Shown: piece after piece, positions 48,404-58,915 of the stretch
Layout: each line of letters starts with the position of its first letter
Position numbering within the stretch: the stretch's first letter is position 1
NCBI GenBank assembly: GCA_023662865.1
Contig: JAMPIK010000007.1
Location: 1-64,000 of the forward strand
Length of the DNA: 64,000 nucleotides
From: Prevotella sp.
Lineage (GTDB): Bacteria; Bacteroidota; Bacteroidia; Bacteroidales; Muribaculaceae
Reading direction: 5' to 3'
Program-made: the position numbers and the translations under genes
Notes under the pieces: model-generated
The model's database searches: none
Told to the model about the DNA's origin: nothing
The model's input: only the letters and a program-made list of their open reading frames with translations

Positions 48404-48640
48404 TTAGTAAATGCAGACTGAGACTACATTGTTGTCAATATCGGCAATTCCGCCTTTTACTTCCTTGGTATGTTCTTGACCGTTTTCGTCTTTATACACG
48501 ATGTTGCCGGGTACAAGAACTGAAATAAGAGAAGCGTGATTTTTCAGAACGGTGAAAGAACCGAGTTCGCCGGGCAGTGTGACGAGAGTCACTTCGCCTT
48601 GAAAAAGCACCTGATCGGCTGATATGATGTCAAGTCTCAT
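48404..48640 (-). CDS. atpC: ATP synthase subunit epsilon, short form
   Basis: A 78-residue protein with only the N-terminal beta-sandwich (LDIISADQVLFQGEVTLVTLPGELGSFTVLKNHASL). The C-terminal two-helix domain (about 50 residues) that inhibits hydrolysis in many bacteria is missing, and no room exists for it before the stop. It can join gamma to the c-ring but probably cannot give epsilon-type inhibition. It sits between atpD and atpB, the usual Bacteroidetes order. Confidence 0.92.
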   Translation of the reverse strand: MRLDIISADQVLFQGEVTLVTLPGELGSFTVLKNHASLISVLVPGNIVYKDENGQEHTKEVKGGIADIDNNVVSVCIY

Positions 48641-48695
48641 TATTATATCTTTGTTTATGAAAACTTATTAATGTCTCGCAATCTGCAGAGTTAAA

Positions 48696-50231
<1,536 letters not shown>

Positions 50232-50268
50232 TCAAGGTTAATTAGTCTTGGTTGCGAAGTGCAGCCTG

Positions 50269-51345
50269 TTAGAAGTGCCAGCCCATAGTGGAGCAGAGAG
50301 CCATGAGCAGAAGATTGCACAAAGCGATGGGCATGAGGTATTTCCACTCAAACGCAAGCATTTGGTCGATACGAATACGGGGGAAAGTCCACTTGAACCA
50401 AATAATTACGAATGAAATAAAGAATGCTTTGCCGCAGAACCACACTATGCCGGGAATGTAATTCATGATGGCGTTGAAGCCGTCCCAGCCGTTTACATGG
50501 AAAGGCATCCAACCGCCCAAGAACATGAGTGAGCAAATACCGGATACTATAAAGAGGTTGAGGTATTCCGCCAAGTAGAAGAAACCGAAGTGAATACCGG
50601 AATATTCAGTGTGATAACCGGCAACGAGTTCATGTTCGGCTTCGGGAAGGTCGAAAGGACCGCGGTTTGTTTCAGCTGTGGCTGCAATCACATATATTAT
50701 ACATGCGATAATTGCCGGCAGATGACCGGTGAAGATAAACCAGCCGCGATTTTGCGCTTCAACTATCTCTGTGATATTCATTGTTCCGGCGAAGAGTACC
50801 ATGGTGATAATCGCAATTCCCAGAGACAGTTCGTAGCTAATCATCTGTGCACCGGAACGCATGGCACCAACCAAAGTATATTTATTGTTGGAGGCCCAAC
50901 CGGCGAGCAATATACCCAAAATTCCGACAGAACTTACCGCCAAGATGAAGAATATACCAATGTTGTAATCAATGATTTGCATTCCTCTACCCCAGGGCAG
51001 GCAAGCTAACATGGTAACGGAAGAAGCAATCACGAGATAGGGTGCCAATTTAAACAGGAATTTGTCCGTACCCTTCAGAGAAATAAGCTCTTTGATAAGG
51101 ATTTTGAACATATCGGCAAACACCTGAAGCACGCCCCATTTACCTACACGCATAGGGCCGAGACGGCACTGGAACCATGCGCAGAGTTTGCGCTCATATA
51201 ATATATAGAACAATGCGAGGAGTGCATATACGGCAAGTACACACACGCCAATCAGGACACACTCTACAAGCACAGTAGCCCAACCGGGCAGAAAACTGAT
51301 CAGCAGGTTGTTTATCCAGTTTGTCACTACGCTGAAATCAAACAT
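50269..51345 (-). CDS. nuoH: NADH-quinone oxidoreductase subunit H
   Basis: A 358-residue membrane subunit forming the quinone-site entry and the link between the arms of complex I. YERKLCAWFQCRLGPMRVGKWGVLQVFADMFK near 50-81; ETNRGPFDLPEAEHELVAGYHTEYSG near 217 with the conserved Glu cluster; and WTFPRIRIDQMLAFEWKYLMP near the end. It is the last nuo gene before the atp block. Confidence 0.96.
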   Translation of the reverse strand: MFDFSVVTNWINNLLISFLPGWATVLVECVLIGVCVLAVYALLALFYILYERKLCAWFQCRLGPMRVGKWGVLQVFADMFKILIKELISLKGTDKFLFKLAPYLVIASSVTMLACLPWGRGMQIIDYNIGIFFILAVSSVGILGILLAGWASNNKYTLVGAMRSGAQMISYELSLGIAIITMVLFAGTMNITEIVEAQNRGWFIFTGHLPAIIACIIYVIAATAETNRGPFDLPEAEHELVAGYHTEYSGIHFGFFYLAEYLNLFIVSGICSLMFLGGWMPFHVNGWDGFNAIMNYIPGIVWFCGKAFFISFVIIWFKWTFPRIRIDQMLAFEWKYLMPIALCNLLLMALCSTMGWHF

Positions 51346-51398
51346 AATTTCTTAGATAACTATTGATATTCTTACTTAGTTTCAGTTAATTATAGTGT

Positions 51399-51425
51399 GC
51401 CGACATTTTTAATGCGGCTGTCGGC
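51399..51425 (-). promoter_or_regulatory. Intercistronic hairpin between nuoCD and nuoH
   Basis: Perfect 7-bp stem GCCGACA / TGTCGGC with a 13-nt loop in the 94-bp gap, 15 bp after the nuoCD stop. No T-run follows. Confidence 0.5.
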
Positions 51426-51439
51426 TCAAATCCATCAGA

Positions 51440-53071
51440 TTATCTGTCAATGTCAGGGATAACGAAGTCGAGAGCTGCACCGATTACGATGAGGTCGGCA
51501 ATCATGTTACCTTTGCAAGTGAGGTCCATTACGCCAACAAGGTTGAAGCAGGGGCTTTGGAAATGCAGACGATAAGGGTTCTTGTTGCCATCGCTCTCAA
51601 TATATACGCCGAATGCACCGCGACTTGCTTCCACTTGCTGATACCATCGACCTACGGGGAGCTTTACAATCTTGGGTACTTGCGCACGAACGGGGCCTTC
51701 GGGAATACGGTCTACGAGTTGTTCAAGAATTTTTACGCTCTCTTCAATTTCGCGCATACGAACCATATAGCGAGCGTAGCTGTCGCAACCGTCTTCAAGC
51801 ACCTCTTCAAATTGCACATCAGCATATGAAGCATATGGGTGCTTTTTGCGAGTATCGCAGCTCCAATTTGAACCGCGTCCGGAGGGCCCGGTGATATCAT
51901 AGTTTATTGCATCTTCTTTGGAGAGCATACCTACGCCAATCATGCGGTTTTTTGCTATGATGTTTCCGGAGAAGATTTTGTGATATTCTTTCAGGCGAGA
52001 AGGCATTATTGCGCAAAGCTCTTTTACATCTTTTACAAAGTCGGGATGCAAGTCAGCTATCACACCGCCAATCACATTATAGTTCATACTCATACGCGCA
52101 CCGCAAGTCTTCTCGAAAATGTCGAGTACCATTTCGCGCTCGCGGAAGCCATAGAAGAAGCAGGTAGTTGCACCCATATCCATAGAGGTACAACCGAAAG
52201 CGAGCAGGTGAGAAGAAATACGCATCAATTCGTCCATCATTGTGCGGATTACTTGAGCACGCTCCGGCACTTCCAGTCCCATAGCTTTCTCAATAGTCAT
52301 ACACAAGCAATGGCGGTTCATGTGGGCGGACATATAGTCCATACGGTCAGTGAAATGCAGAGTCTGAGGATAAGTGAGGCTCTCGGACAATTTCTCCATA
52401 CCGCGATGTATGTAGCCGGAAACTACATCAACCTTCTTGACAGTTTCACCGTCAATTGCAGCACGGAAGCGCATAACACCGTGAGTTGAAGGGTGTTGCG
52501 GGCCGATATTTACTACATAATCTCCCTCATCGAATACTTTTCCTTTTATCTTTTTTACAGTGCCGTCCGGTTGTTCCTGAAGAGTATAAGTGTCATCTTC
52601 GTGTTCCTCATCTTCCATACGAATGGGATTGAGTTTGGGGTCGGCATCGTAGTCTTTGCGAAGGGGATAACCCACCCAGTCGTTGCGAAGGAAGAAGCGG
52701 CGCATATCGGGGTGTCCGATAAACTCAATGCCGTAAAAGTCGAAAACTTCGCGCTCTTGGAAGTTAGCGACTTTCCATAAATCAGCAACGGAATGGATGC
52801 GCGGCTGCTCGCGGTCGGCAATCTCGACTTTAACGGAGAGCATACGCCAATCGTGAGATGTTGAAGTGAAATAGTAAATCACGCCAAGAGTCTCTTTCCA
52901 ATCCATACCGATTACGGCGGTGAGCAAATCGTAGTCAAGTTCGGGATCTTCTTTTAGGGCTTTTGCAAAAGAATGCCAGTCCTTGTCGGGGACACAGACG
53001 AGTAGGGTCTGTCCCTCCTCGAAAGTAGCCGACGGACAAATTTTGCTGAGTTTATCTTGAAGATTAGCCAT
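51440..53071 (-). CDS. nuoCD: NADH-quinone oxidoreductase subunits C and D, fused
   Basis: A 543-residue fusion of the 30-kDa (NuoC, about 1-150: REVFDFYGIEFIGHPDMRRFFLRNDWVGYPLRKDY near 104) and 49-kDa (NuoD, about 175-543) peripheral-arm subunits. The NuoD part has GPQHPSTHGVMRF near 192 and the quinone-pocket His/Tyr, and it ends LDFVIPDIDR as usual. The fusion is known in many Bacteroidetes and Proteobacteria. The N2-cluster support and the quinone site are formed with NuoB. Confidence 0.95.
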   Translation of the reverse strand: MANLQDKLSKICPSATFEEGQTLLVCVPDKDWHSFAKALKEDPELDYDLLTAVIGMDWKETLGVIYYFTSTSHDWRMLSVKVEIADREQPRIHSVADLWKVANFQEREVFDFYGIEFIGHPDMRRFFLRNDWVGYPLRKDYDADPKLNPIRMEDEEHEDDTYTLQEQPDGTVKKIKGKVFDEGDYVVNIGPQHPSTHGVMRFRAAIDGETVKKVDVVSGYIHRGMEKLSESLTYPQTLHFTDRMDYMSAHMNRHCLCMTIEKAMGLEVPERAQVIRTMMDELMRISSHLLAFGCTSMDMGATTCFFYGFREREMVLDIFEKTCGARMSMNYNVIGGVIADLHPDFVKDVKELCAIMPSRLKEYHKIFSGNIIAKNRMIGVGMLSKEDAINYDITGPSGRGSNWSCDTRKKHPYASYADVQFEEVLEDGCDSYARYMVRMREIEESVKILEQLVDRIPEGPVRAQVPKIVKLPVGRWYQQVEASRGAFGVYIESDGNKNPYRLHFQSPCFNLVGVMDLTCKGNMIADLIVIGAALDFVIPDIDR

Positions 53072-53173
53072 ATATTTTTGGGTGGATTTCGTATTAGTTA
53101 TTATCTGTCTTCAGATTTAAAATCTACTGAGTGTTTGAATGTTTGATACAATCAGCTTGATATGAGATTTCTA

Positions 53174-53812
53174 TCAGTATTTACCCACTTCGGAGGCATT
53201 CTGACGGAAGAAGTCTTCAATTTTTTCTTTGCGGTTGTCTCCGCCGAAGAATTTTTGCAGTTTGATTTTACGTTGGAGCTGCATCAAACCGTAGAACATT
53301 GCTTCGGGTCTGGGAGGGCAACCGGGGATATACACGTCAACCGGAAGAATTTGGTCAACACCGGGCACAACGCAATAAGAATTTTTGAAAGGACCGCCGC
53401 TGACAGCGCAACCGCCGCAGGCAATGATGTAGCAGGGCTTTGCCATTTGTTCGTACAGACGGCGCATAACCGGAGCCATACGGTGAACAATTGTGCCTTG
53501 TACCATAATATAGTCAGCTTGACGGGGTGAGTTGCGAGCCACTTCAGCTCCATAGCGAGCCATGTCATAACGCGCTGCGCCAAGACACATGAACTCGATT
53601 GCACAGCAGCTTGTACCGAAACACAGAGGCCAAAGAGAATTGGCACGACCCCAATTGATAAGCTGATCAAGCTTTCCTACCACTACATTGGCACCGGTGG
53701 CATTGAGCTCTTCGACCAAGGATTCAATGTATTCATTGTCTTTGAAGTCTTCATGCTTCATGTTGCGAATATGCGGATTTTTTACTGCCATTTCAAAGCT
53801 CCTTTCCGCCAA
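53174..53812 (-). CDS. nuoB: NADH-quinone oxidoreductase subunit B
   Basis: A 212-residue subunit carrying the terminal 4Fe-4S cluster N2 that reduces quinone. All four ligands are visible: the paired Cys in FGTSCCAIEFM near 68-69, Cys in ACGGCAVSGG near 132-135, and Cys in IPGCPPRPE near 164. The start overlaps the nuoA end by 31 bases from 53812; the second ATG at 53791 (MAVKNPHIR) is equally likely. A C-terminal extension of about 25 charged residues follows the fold. Confidence 0.95.
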   Translation of the reverse strand: MAERSFEMAVKNPHIRNMKHEDFKDNEYIESLVEELNATGANVVVGKLDQLINWGRANSLWPLCFGTSCCAIEFMCLGAARYDMARYGAEVARNSPRQADYIMVQGTIVHRMAPVMRRLYEQMAKPCYIIACGGCAVSGGPFKNSYCVVPGVDQILPVDVYIPGCPPRPEAMFYGLMQLQRKIKLQKFFGGDNRKEKIEDFFRQNASEVGKY

Positions 53813-54153
53813 GCGTAAGCAAGGCCCAAAATTAATATGAACATAAATACTGCAATACTAATCAAGCCGGTGGGGCCGAGAGCACGACAGATAACTGCCC
53901 AGGGATAGAGGAAGACTGTTTCAACATCAAAGACGAGGAACAATATAGCGAACAGGTAATATCCCACTTTGAACTGTAACATAGAGTCACCGCGTGTGGG
54001 GATACCGCACTCATACGGTTCAGACTTCTTGACAGAAAAAGTACGGGGTGAGATTAGCCGTGCTATCAGAAGGGCAGCAAATACAAGACCAAGACCCGTG
54101 ATTACCGCGGTAATCGCGAGCTCTCCATTGCTGATGCCTAACAGTAGGTTCAT
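53782..54153 (-). CDS. nuoA: NADH-quinone oxidoreductase subunit A
   Basis: A 123-residue three-helix subunit. KSEPYECGIPTRGDSMLQFKVGYYLFAILFLVFDVETVFLYPWA near 44-87 is the family core (Cys-Gly loop and D-x-E on helix 2). First gene of the nuo-atp cluster. Confidence 0.95.
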   Translation of the reverse strand: MNLLLGISNGELAITAVITGLGLVFAALLIARLISPRTFSVKKSEPYECGIPTRGDSMLQFKVGYYLFAILFLVFDVETVFLYPWAVICRALGPTGLISIAVFMFILILGLAYAWRKGALKWQ

Positions 54154-54228
54154 ATAAAGTATTCTCTATTAGTTAATTATATCGTTTCAGTAGTAGTCGG
54201 GCTATAAAATTACCCTATTTTACGAGGG

Positions 54229-54236
54229 CAAAGTTA
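54229..54236 (-). promoter_or_regulatory. Promoter -7 box of the nuo-atp cluster
   Basis: The minus strand reads TAACTTTG, an exact TAnnTTTG, about 76 bases before the nuoA ATG. At the -33 distance TTTTC is found, one base off. It is the only such box found upstream of nuoA, and none was found in the larger gaps of the cluster. Confidence 0.6.
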
Positions 54237-54393
54237 ATCATTTTTTTTGATATGGAAAACATTTTTAACACATTTCCCGAAAAATTGCGCAATTTTTATT
54301 TCCTGAAAAAATGTATCATTTTGTTATGCACAATGTTAGAGTATTATGATATTTGGAGTATCAAGAATTTCAATTTGATACGTAAGGTTATTC

Positions 54394-54795
54394 CTATTCA
54401 GCTGCCCCGTTTGCGTCAATGGCTATGTTCGGCATATGCTCTGAAAGAGTTTGCCGGAATTCCTTGTCAGCGGCTGTAAATGTGGAGTCGGAGAGAAGCT
54501 CTTGAATAAATTCGGGGTTTCCCATTCTCAGCTCATCAAGTTTTTGAGTGTACTCATTGTAATACTGTTCAGCATCGTTCGGATGCTCGGTTATAGATTT
54601 GGCCGCAGACTGCATGAGGCTGACTGCTTTCTCCTTGAAGGACTGAAAAGCGTCGGAACGTTCGTTTTCCAATGCCCGGAGACGCTCTTGCATAACAGCC
54701 GTGCTTTCAGCAGCCGAATCTTGATTTGACTGTGACTTTCCACATGAGGTAATGGTCAGACCGGCTGCCGCTACAATATATATAAGGAGTTTCAT
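54394..54795 (-). CDS. Small lipoprotein of unknown function
   Basis: A 133-residue protein with a lipoprotein signal (GLTITSC, Cys18). The mature part is helical and charged (about 35-90: ALENERSDAFQSFKEKAVSLMQSAAKSI), ending in an Asn/Ala-rich tail. No family recognised. It has its own complete promoter, facing the mtaB promoter across an overlapping intergenic region. Confidence 0.8.
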   Translation of the reverse strand: MKLLIYIVAAAGLTITSCGKSQSNQDSAAESTAVMQERLRALENERSDAFQSFKEKAVSLMQSAAKSITEHPNDAEQYYNEYTQKLDELRMGNPEFIQELLSDSTFTAADKEFRQTLSEHMPNIAIDANGAAE

Positions 54796-54826
54796 GATGT
54801 TATTTTTTTTACTGTAAAATTCACTG

Positions 54827-54858
54827 CAAAATTAAGTAAAATGTATTGAGCTGCAAAA
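54827..54858 (-). promoter_or_regulatory. Promoter of the small lipoprotein gene
   Basis: Minus strand: TTTTG at 54858-54854, 19-bp spacer, TAATTTTG at 54834-54827. Leader about 25 nt. Confidence 0.75.
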
Positions 54859-54874
54859 TATCAAAAAAAAATGC

Positions 54875-54882
54875 TAATTTTG
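54875..54882 (+). promoter_or_regulatory. Promoter -7 box of mtaB
   Basis: TAATTTTG, 18 bases before the mtaB ATG. It overlaps an apparent 10-codon upstream extension of the frame, which is why 54901 is taken as the start. Leader about 12 nt. Its -33 region is shared with the divergent promoter at 54827-54858. Confidence 0.6.
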
Positions 54883-54900
54883 CTGTCTGAAAAAATAGCC

Positions 54901-56220
54901 ATGACTGAAAGCTCGCACACATACAAGGTAGGATACTACACGCTCGGCTGTAAATTGAATTTCGCCGAGACCTCGGCTGTGGGGAAACTGTTGACCGACA
55001 AGGGTTTCTTGCGCGCACAGCCGGGTCAAAAACCGGATATATGTGTGGTGAATACATGTTCCGTGACGGAAATGGCCGACAAGAAAGGGCGTTCGCTCAT
55101 AAGGCGTCTGAACCGCCGTTGGCCGGAGGCGGCAATTGTTGTGACCGGTTGTTACGCCCAATTGAAACCGACCGAGGTGTCCGCTCTTCCGGGGGTGGTG
55201 TTGGTTGTCGGTAACAATGACAAACTCTCGATTGTAAAATATATAGATGAGTGGCTTCGCGACCATGAACCCAAAACAGATGTTTTGCCGGCAAAAGAGA
55301 TAAGACAATTTACCCCTTCGTGTGAACGGGGCGACCGCACGCGCTGGATGCTTAAGGTGCAAGACGGTTGTGACTACTGGTGTACTTATTGCACAATCCC
55401 CATGGCCCGGGGACGTTCGCGCTCCGGCACGATTGCCGAGATGGTTCAGCAAGCGGAACATGCAGCTGACAGTGGAGGCAAGGAGATAGTTCTCACCGGA
55501 GTAAATGTCGGCGATTTCGGGAAAGATACTTCCGAAACGTTTTTTGACCTTATCCAAGCATTGGATAAAGTAGAGGGGATTGCGCGTTATCGCATTAGTT
55601 CGATTGAACCGAATTTGCTTACAGAAGAAATTATCCGGTGGGTTGCAATCGAATCTCGTGCCTTCATGCCGCATTTTCATATTCCCTTACAAAGCGGTTC
55701 TGATGCTGTACTTTCCCTGATGAGACGTCATTATAACACGGAGCTTTTCGCCTCGCGCGTACAATTAATACGTCAGCTGATTCCGGACGCTTTCATCGGG
55801 GTAGACATTATGGCCGGCACACGCGGCGAGACAGAAGAAGAATGGCAGAAGGGTCTTGAATTTGTAAAATCGCTTGATGTGCAACAGCTTCATGTGTTTC
55901 CATACAGCGAACGTCCCGGTACTCGCGCATTGAGCTTGGCTAAGCCCGTGAGTCAGGAAGAGAAGCATCGGAGAGCAACAATACTAATTGAGGAGAGCCA
56001 ACGTAAATACGAAGCTTTCCGCACTCGTGCCGAAGGTGATGTCCGCAGTGTGCTGTGGGAACACCCGCATGCCGGCAGCGAGACGATGCACGGGTTCACG
56101 GATAACTATTTACGAATAGAAACCACATTCAATCCCCGCTTTGTTGACAATATCACCGAAGTGCGCATTGGCAGACCTTTGGATGAAGAAACTCTGCAAG
56201 GTTCAATTATTGAAATATGA
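54901..56220 (+). CDS. mtaB: tRNA t6A37 methylthiotransferase MtaB
   Basis: A 439-residue radical-SAM enzyme converting t6A to ms2t6A at tRNA position 37. The N-terminal UPF0004 domain has three cluster Cys (LGCKLN near 14, NTCSVT near 48, TGCYAQL near 82). The radical-SAM motif CDYWCTYC lies near 156-163. A C-terminal TRAM-like region follows (about 365-435). The YYTLGCKLN start and the CKLN form (not CQMN as in MiaB) mark it as MtaB. First gene of a four-gene operon; overlaps the next by 4 bases. Confidence 0.94.
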   Translation: MTESSHTYKVGYYTLGCKLNFAETSAVGKLLTDKGFLRAQPGQKPDICVVNTCSVTEMADKKGRSLIRRLNRRWPEAAIVVTGCYAQLKPTEVSALPGVVLVVGNNDKLSIVKYIDEWLRDHEPKTDVLPAKEIRQFTPSCERGDRTRWMLKVQDGCDYWCTYCTIPMARGRSRSGTIAEMVQQAEHAADSGGKEIVLTGVNVGDFGKDTSETFFDLIQALDKVEGIARYRISSIEPNLLTEEIIRWVAIESRAFMPHFHIPLQSGSDAVLSLMRRHYNTELFASRVQLIRQLIPDAFIGVDIMAGTRGETEEEWQKGLEFVKSLDVQQLHVFPYSERPGTRALSLAKPVSQEEKHRRATILIEESQRKYEAFRTRAEGDVRSVLWEHPHAGSETMHGFTDNYLRIETTFNPRFVDNITEVRIGRPLDEETLQGSIIEI

Positions 56221-57131
56221 AAAGGACAGTAAGAGATAATCATCTGACAATGAGGGAGCGTATTGCAATGGCTCCGCTTGGTTGCCTGCTTTGGATTATT
56301 TCAAAAATGCCGTTCTGCATTTTGCATTTATTGGCCGACATACTTGCGTTCTTGGCAAGAGATGTTGTCCGCTATCGCCGGCGTATTGTCCGTGCAAATA
56401 TTCGCGACTGCTTCCCGGAGATGTCTGCCGAAGAACAACTGAAAACAGAACGCGGATTTTACAAACACCTTGCCGACTATTTCTTTGAAACGGTGAAATT
56501 CACTTCAATGAGCGTGCACTCACTGTGCCGACACATGGTGTTTGAAAACACATCGCTGATAGACAAAACATTATCTTCGGGTAAGGATATTATAATCTAT
56601 ACATCTCATTTCGGCAACTGGGAGTGGATTACCTCCATGGGATTATGGTGTAAGGATTCGGACGAAGCCACTTTCAGCCATGTTTACAGACCGTTGCGTC
56701 AGCAGTGGTTCAACAATTGGTTCTTTCGCCTCCGGTCGCGATATAATGTGAGCATCCCGATGCATAACGTATTTCGCACACTTTTGGAATGGCGTCGGGA
56801 TAATCATCGGTGGATATGCGGTTTCTTGTCTGATCAGAAACCCTCTCACAGCGGCAAGGTTTACACCGTTCCATTTCTCGGCCGGGAGACCCCCTTTATC
56901 GGCGGTACGGAAGATTTGGCGCGAAAACTCAAGACCGTAGTAATGTATTTTGACACGGAGGTAATCGGTAGAAGCTATTATAAATCAACTATTCGCTTGC
57001 TTTGCGACAAGCCGACCGAGGCAGAGCCGGGCGAAATTACACGCCTTTATGCCGAAACTCTTGAAGCTCAAATAAGACGTTACCCACAGGCTTATTTATG
57101 GAGTCATAATCGGTGGAAGCTGAAAAAGTAA
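56217..57131 (+). CDS. Lysophospholipid/lipid A acyltransferase (LpxL-like)
   Basis: A 304-residue inner-membrane-associated acyltransferase of the LpxL/HtrB family, which adds secondary acyl chains to lipid A or related lipids. One N-terminal hydrophobic helix (about 18-45). The catalytic H-x4-(D/E) motif is SHFGNWEW near 125, with DQKPSHSGKVYTVPFLGRE near 205. Homologues in Bacteroidetes act on lipid A or on aminolipids, so the exact acceptor is open. Start ATG overlaps mtaB (ATGA). Confidence 0.9.
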   Translation: MKRTVRDNHLTMRERIAMAPLGCLLWIISKMPFCILHLLADILAFLARDVVRYRRRIVRANIRDCFPEMSAEEQLKTERGFYKHLADYFFETVKFTSMSVHSLCRHMVFENTSLIDKTLSSGKDIIIYTSHFGNWEWITSMGLWCKDSDEATFSHVYRPLRQQWFNNWFFRLRSRYNVSIPMHNVFRTLLEWRRDNHRWICGFLSDQKPSHSGKVYTVPFLGRETPFIGGTEDLARKLKTVVMYFDTEVIGRSYYKSTIRLLCDKPTEAEPGEITRLYAETLEAQIRRYPQAYLWSHNRWKLKK

Positions 57132-57140
57132 TGTTAAGAA

Positions 57141-58139
57141 ATGAAAGATTGCGCTGTTATCATATTGAATTGGAACGGATTGGAGCTGCTCAAGCAATTC
57201 CTGCCCGAGGCGGCACGACACACGATAAGCGAGCGAGCTGACCTTATTGTGGCCGACAATGGATCTACCGACGGGTCAGTGGAATGGATACGCGAGAACC
57301 ACCCGGAAGTTATAACATTGTCGTTCAGCGAAAATTTGGGCTTCTCGGGAGGATATAACAAGGCCATCGAGCTGACAAAATACCCGTTGACCCTGCTGCT
57401 CAATTCAGATGTTGAGGTGACTCCCGGCTGGCTCAAACCGCTGATTGATTATATGGATCAACATCTGGAGTGCGGCGCATTGCAACCTAAAATCCGCAGT
57501 TTCAAACATAAAGAAATGTTTGAATATGCCGGAGCGGCCGGCGGGTATTTGGACAAAAACGGCTACCCGTTCTGCAGGGGCAGACTGTTTGACGTGTTGG
57601 AAAAAGACTCCGGGCAATATGACAGTGTAGCTGATGTGGCATGGGCAAGCGGTGCGGCTCTTCTTGTGCGTACCGATGCATATATCAAAGCCGGCGGGCT
57701 TGATGAGAAATTCTTTGCTCACATGGAAGAGATAGACCTGTGTCTGCGTATCAGAGCTATGGGTCGGAATGTAGTATGCGTGCCGACAGCAGTGGTATAC
57801 CATGTAGGGGGAGCCTCTCTTGCCCAGGGAAATCCGAAGAAGACTTATCTGAACTTCCGCAACAACTTGTTGTTATTACATAAAAACTTGCCGCGCTCAA
57901 GCAGGGGAAAACGTTTGGTTATTCGCCGTTTGTACGACACTTTGGCATGGGGTATGTTTTTGCTCAAAGGGGATTTCAAGAATGCTCGGGCGGTGCTGAA
58001 AGCCCACAATGATTTCAGAAAATTGCGCAAGGAATATACCTCCGAACCCGCGACAGATGTGTTTGCATCTCTGCCCGGTACCACTCACAATATAATAACG
58101 GAGCACTACATTAAACGCAAAAACAAGATTATAATATGA
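57141..58139 (+). CDS. Family 2 glycosyltransferase
   Basis: A 332-residue GT-A fold enzyme. AVIILNWNGLELL at 5-17; DNGSTDGSVEW near 35 (nucleotide-sugar Asp); LLLNSDVEVTPGW near 83 (DxD-like metal site); and KAGGLDEKFFAHMEEIDLCLRIRAMG near 190. It resembles rhamnosyltransferase-type GT2 enzymes that add sugars to cell-surface glycans. Between a lipid acyltransferase and surE, 9 bp after the former. The acceptor is unknown. Confidence 0.92.
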   Translation: MKDCAVIILNWNGLELLKQFLPEAARHTISERADLIVADNGSTDGSVEWIRENHPEVITLSFSENLGFSGGYNKAIELTKYPLTLLLNSDVEVTPGWLKPLIDYMDQHLECGALQPKIRSFKHKEMFEYAGAAGGYLDKNGYPFCRGRLFDVLEKDSGQYDSVADVAWASGAALLVRTDAYIKAGGLDEKFFAHMEEIDLCLRIRAMGRNVVCVPTAVVYHVGGASLAQGNPKKTYLNFRNNLLLLHKNLPRSSRGKRLVIRRLYDTLAWGMFLLKGDFKNARAVLKAHNDFRKLRKEYTSEPATDVFASLPGTTHNIITEHYIKRKNKIII

Positions 58140-58915
58140 CACAAGCACCATATAGACCTTTGATATTGATTTCCAATGATGATGGCATAGAAGCTGCGGG
58201 AGTACATCGGCTGATTGACTTTTTGTGCGATTTTGCTGACATTGTATGCGTATGCCCGGACAGTCCTCGCTCCGGACAGAGCATGGCGTTGACCGTAAAC
58301 GCCGCTCTGCATATCAAAGAGCATGAGCCTTACATGGGTACTAAAATGTACAGCTCAAACGGCACTCCGGTTGACTGTGTCAAACTTGCATGGCACACAG
58401 TTCTTGACCGCCGCCCGGACTTGGTTGTTGCCGGCATTAATCACGGCTCCAACGCCGCGATAAACGTAGTGTACTCCGGCACGATGGGTGCGGCTTTTGA
58501 AGGATGTGCCTTCGGTATTCCCTCAATCGGGTTCTCACTCACTGACCACAGCCAGGACGCTGACTTTGAACCATGCCGCCCGTTTGTGAGAGCTATTGTA
58601 AAAAAAGTTCTCGAAAAAGGATTACCCGAAGGTGTATGCCTGAACGTCAATATCCCGAACAGTGCCGTTCCACCTACGCAAATGCGACTCGTCAGGGCGT
58701 GCAAAGGCAATTGGAGCGATGAATACAAGAAATACACAGATCCGAGTGGCCGCCCGTTCTATTGGCTTTCCGGCAGTTTTGAGAATCTTGAACCGGAAGC
58801 CGAAGACACCGATGAATGGTGTCTGGCACATGGCATAGTGTCGGTTGTGCCCGCCATGTTGGATCGGACAGCCCCCCTTGCATCGTTAGATTGGCTTATC
58901 CCCCGGGAAGATTAA
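58136..58915 (+). CDS. surE: 5'/3'-nucleotidase SurE
   Basis: A 259-residue metal-dependent phosphatase acting on nucleoside monophosphates. Metal motif ISNDDGIEAAG at 12-22; DSPRSGQSMALT near 42; SSNGTPVDCVKL near 75; and GINHGSNAAINVVYSGTMGAAFEG near 101. Length typical. It overlaps the glycosyltransferase stop by 4 bases and ends overlapping the 3' end of the converging small gene by 4 bases. Confidence 0.95.
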   Translation: MTQAPYRPLILISNDDGIEAAGVHRLIDFLCDFADIVCVCPDSPRSGQSMALTVNAALHIKEHEPYMGTKMYSSNGTPVDCVKLAWHTVLDRRPDLVVAGINHGSNAAINVVYSGTMGAAFEGCAFGIPSIGFSLTDHSQDADFEPCRPFVRAIVKKVLEKGLPEGVCLNVNIPNSAVPPTQMRLVRACKGNWSDEYKKYTDPSGRPFYWLSGSFENLEPEAEDTDEWCLAHGIVSVVPAMLDRTAPLASLDWLIPRED

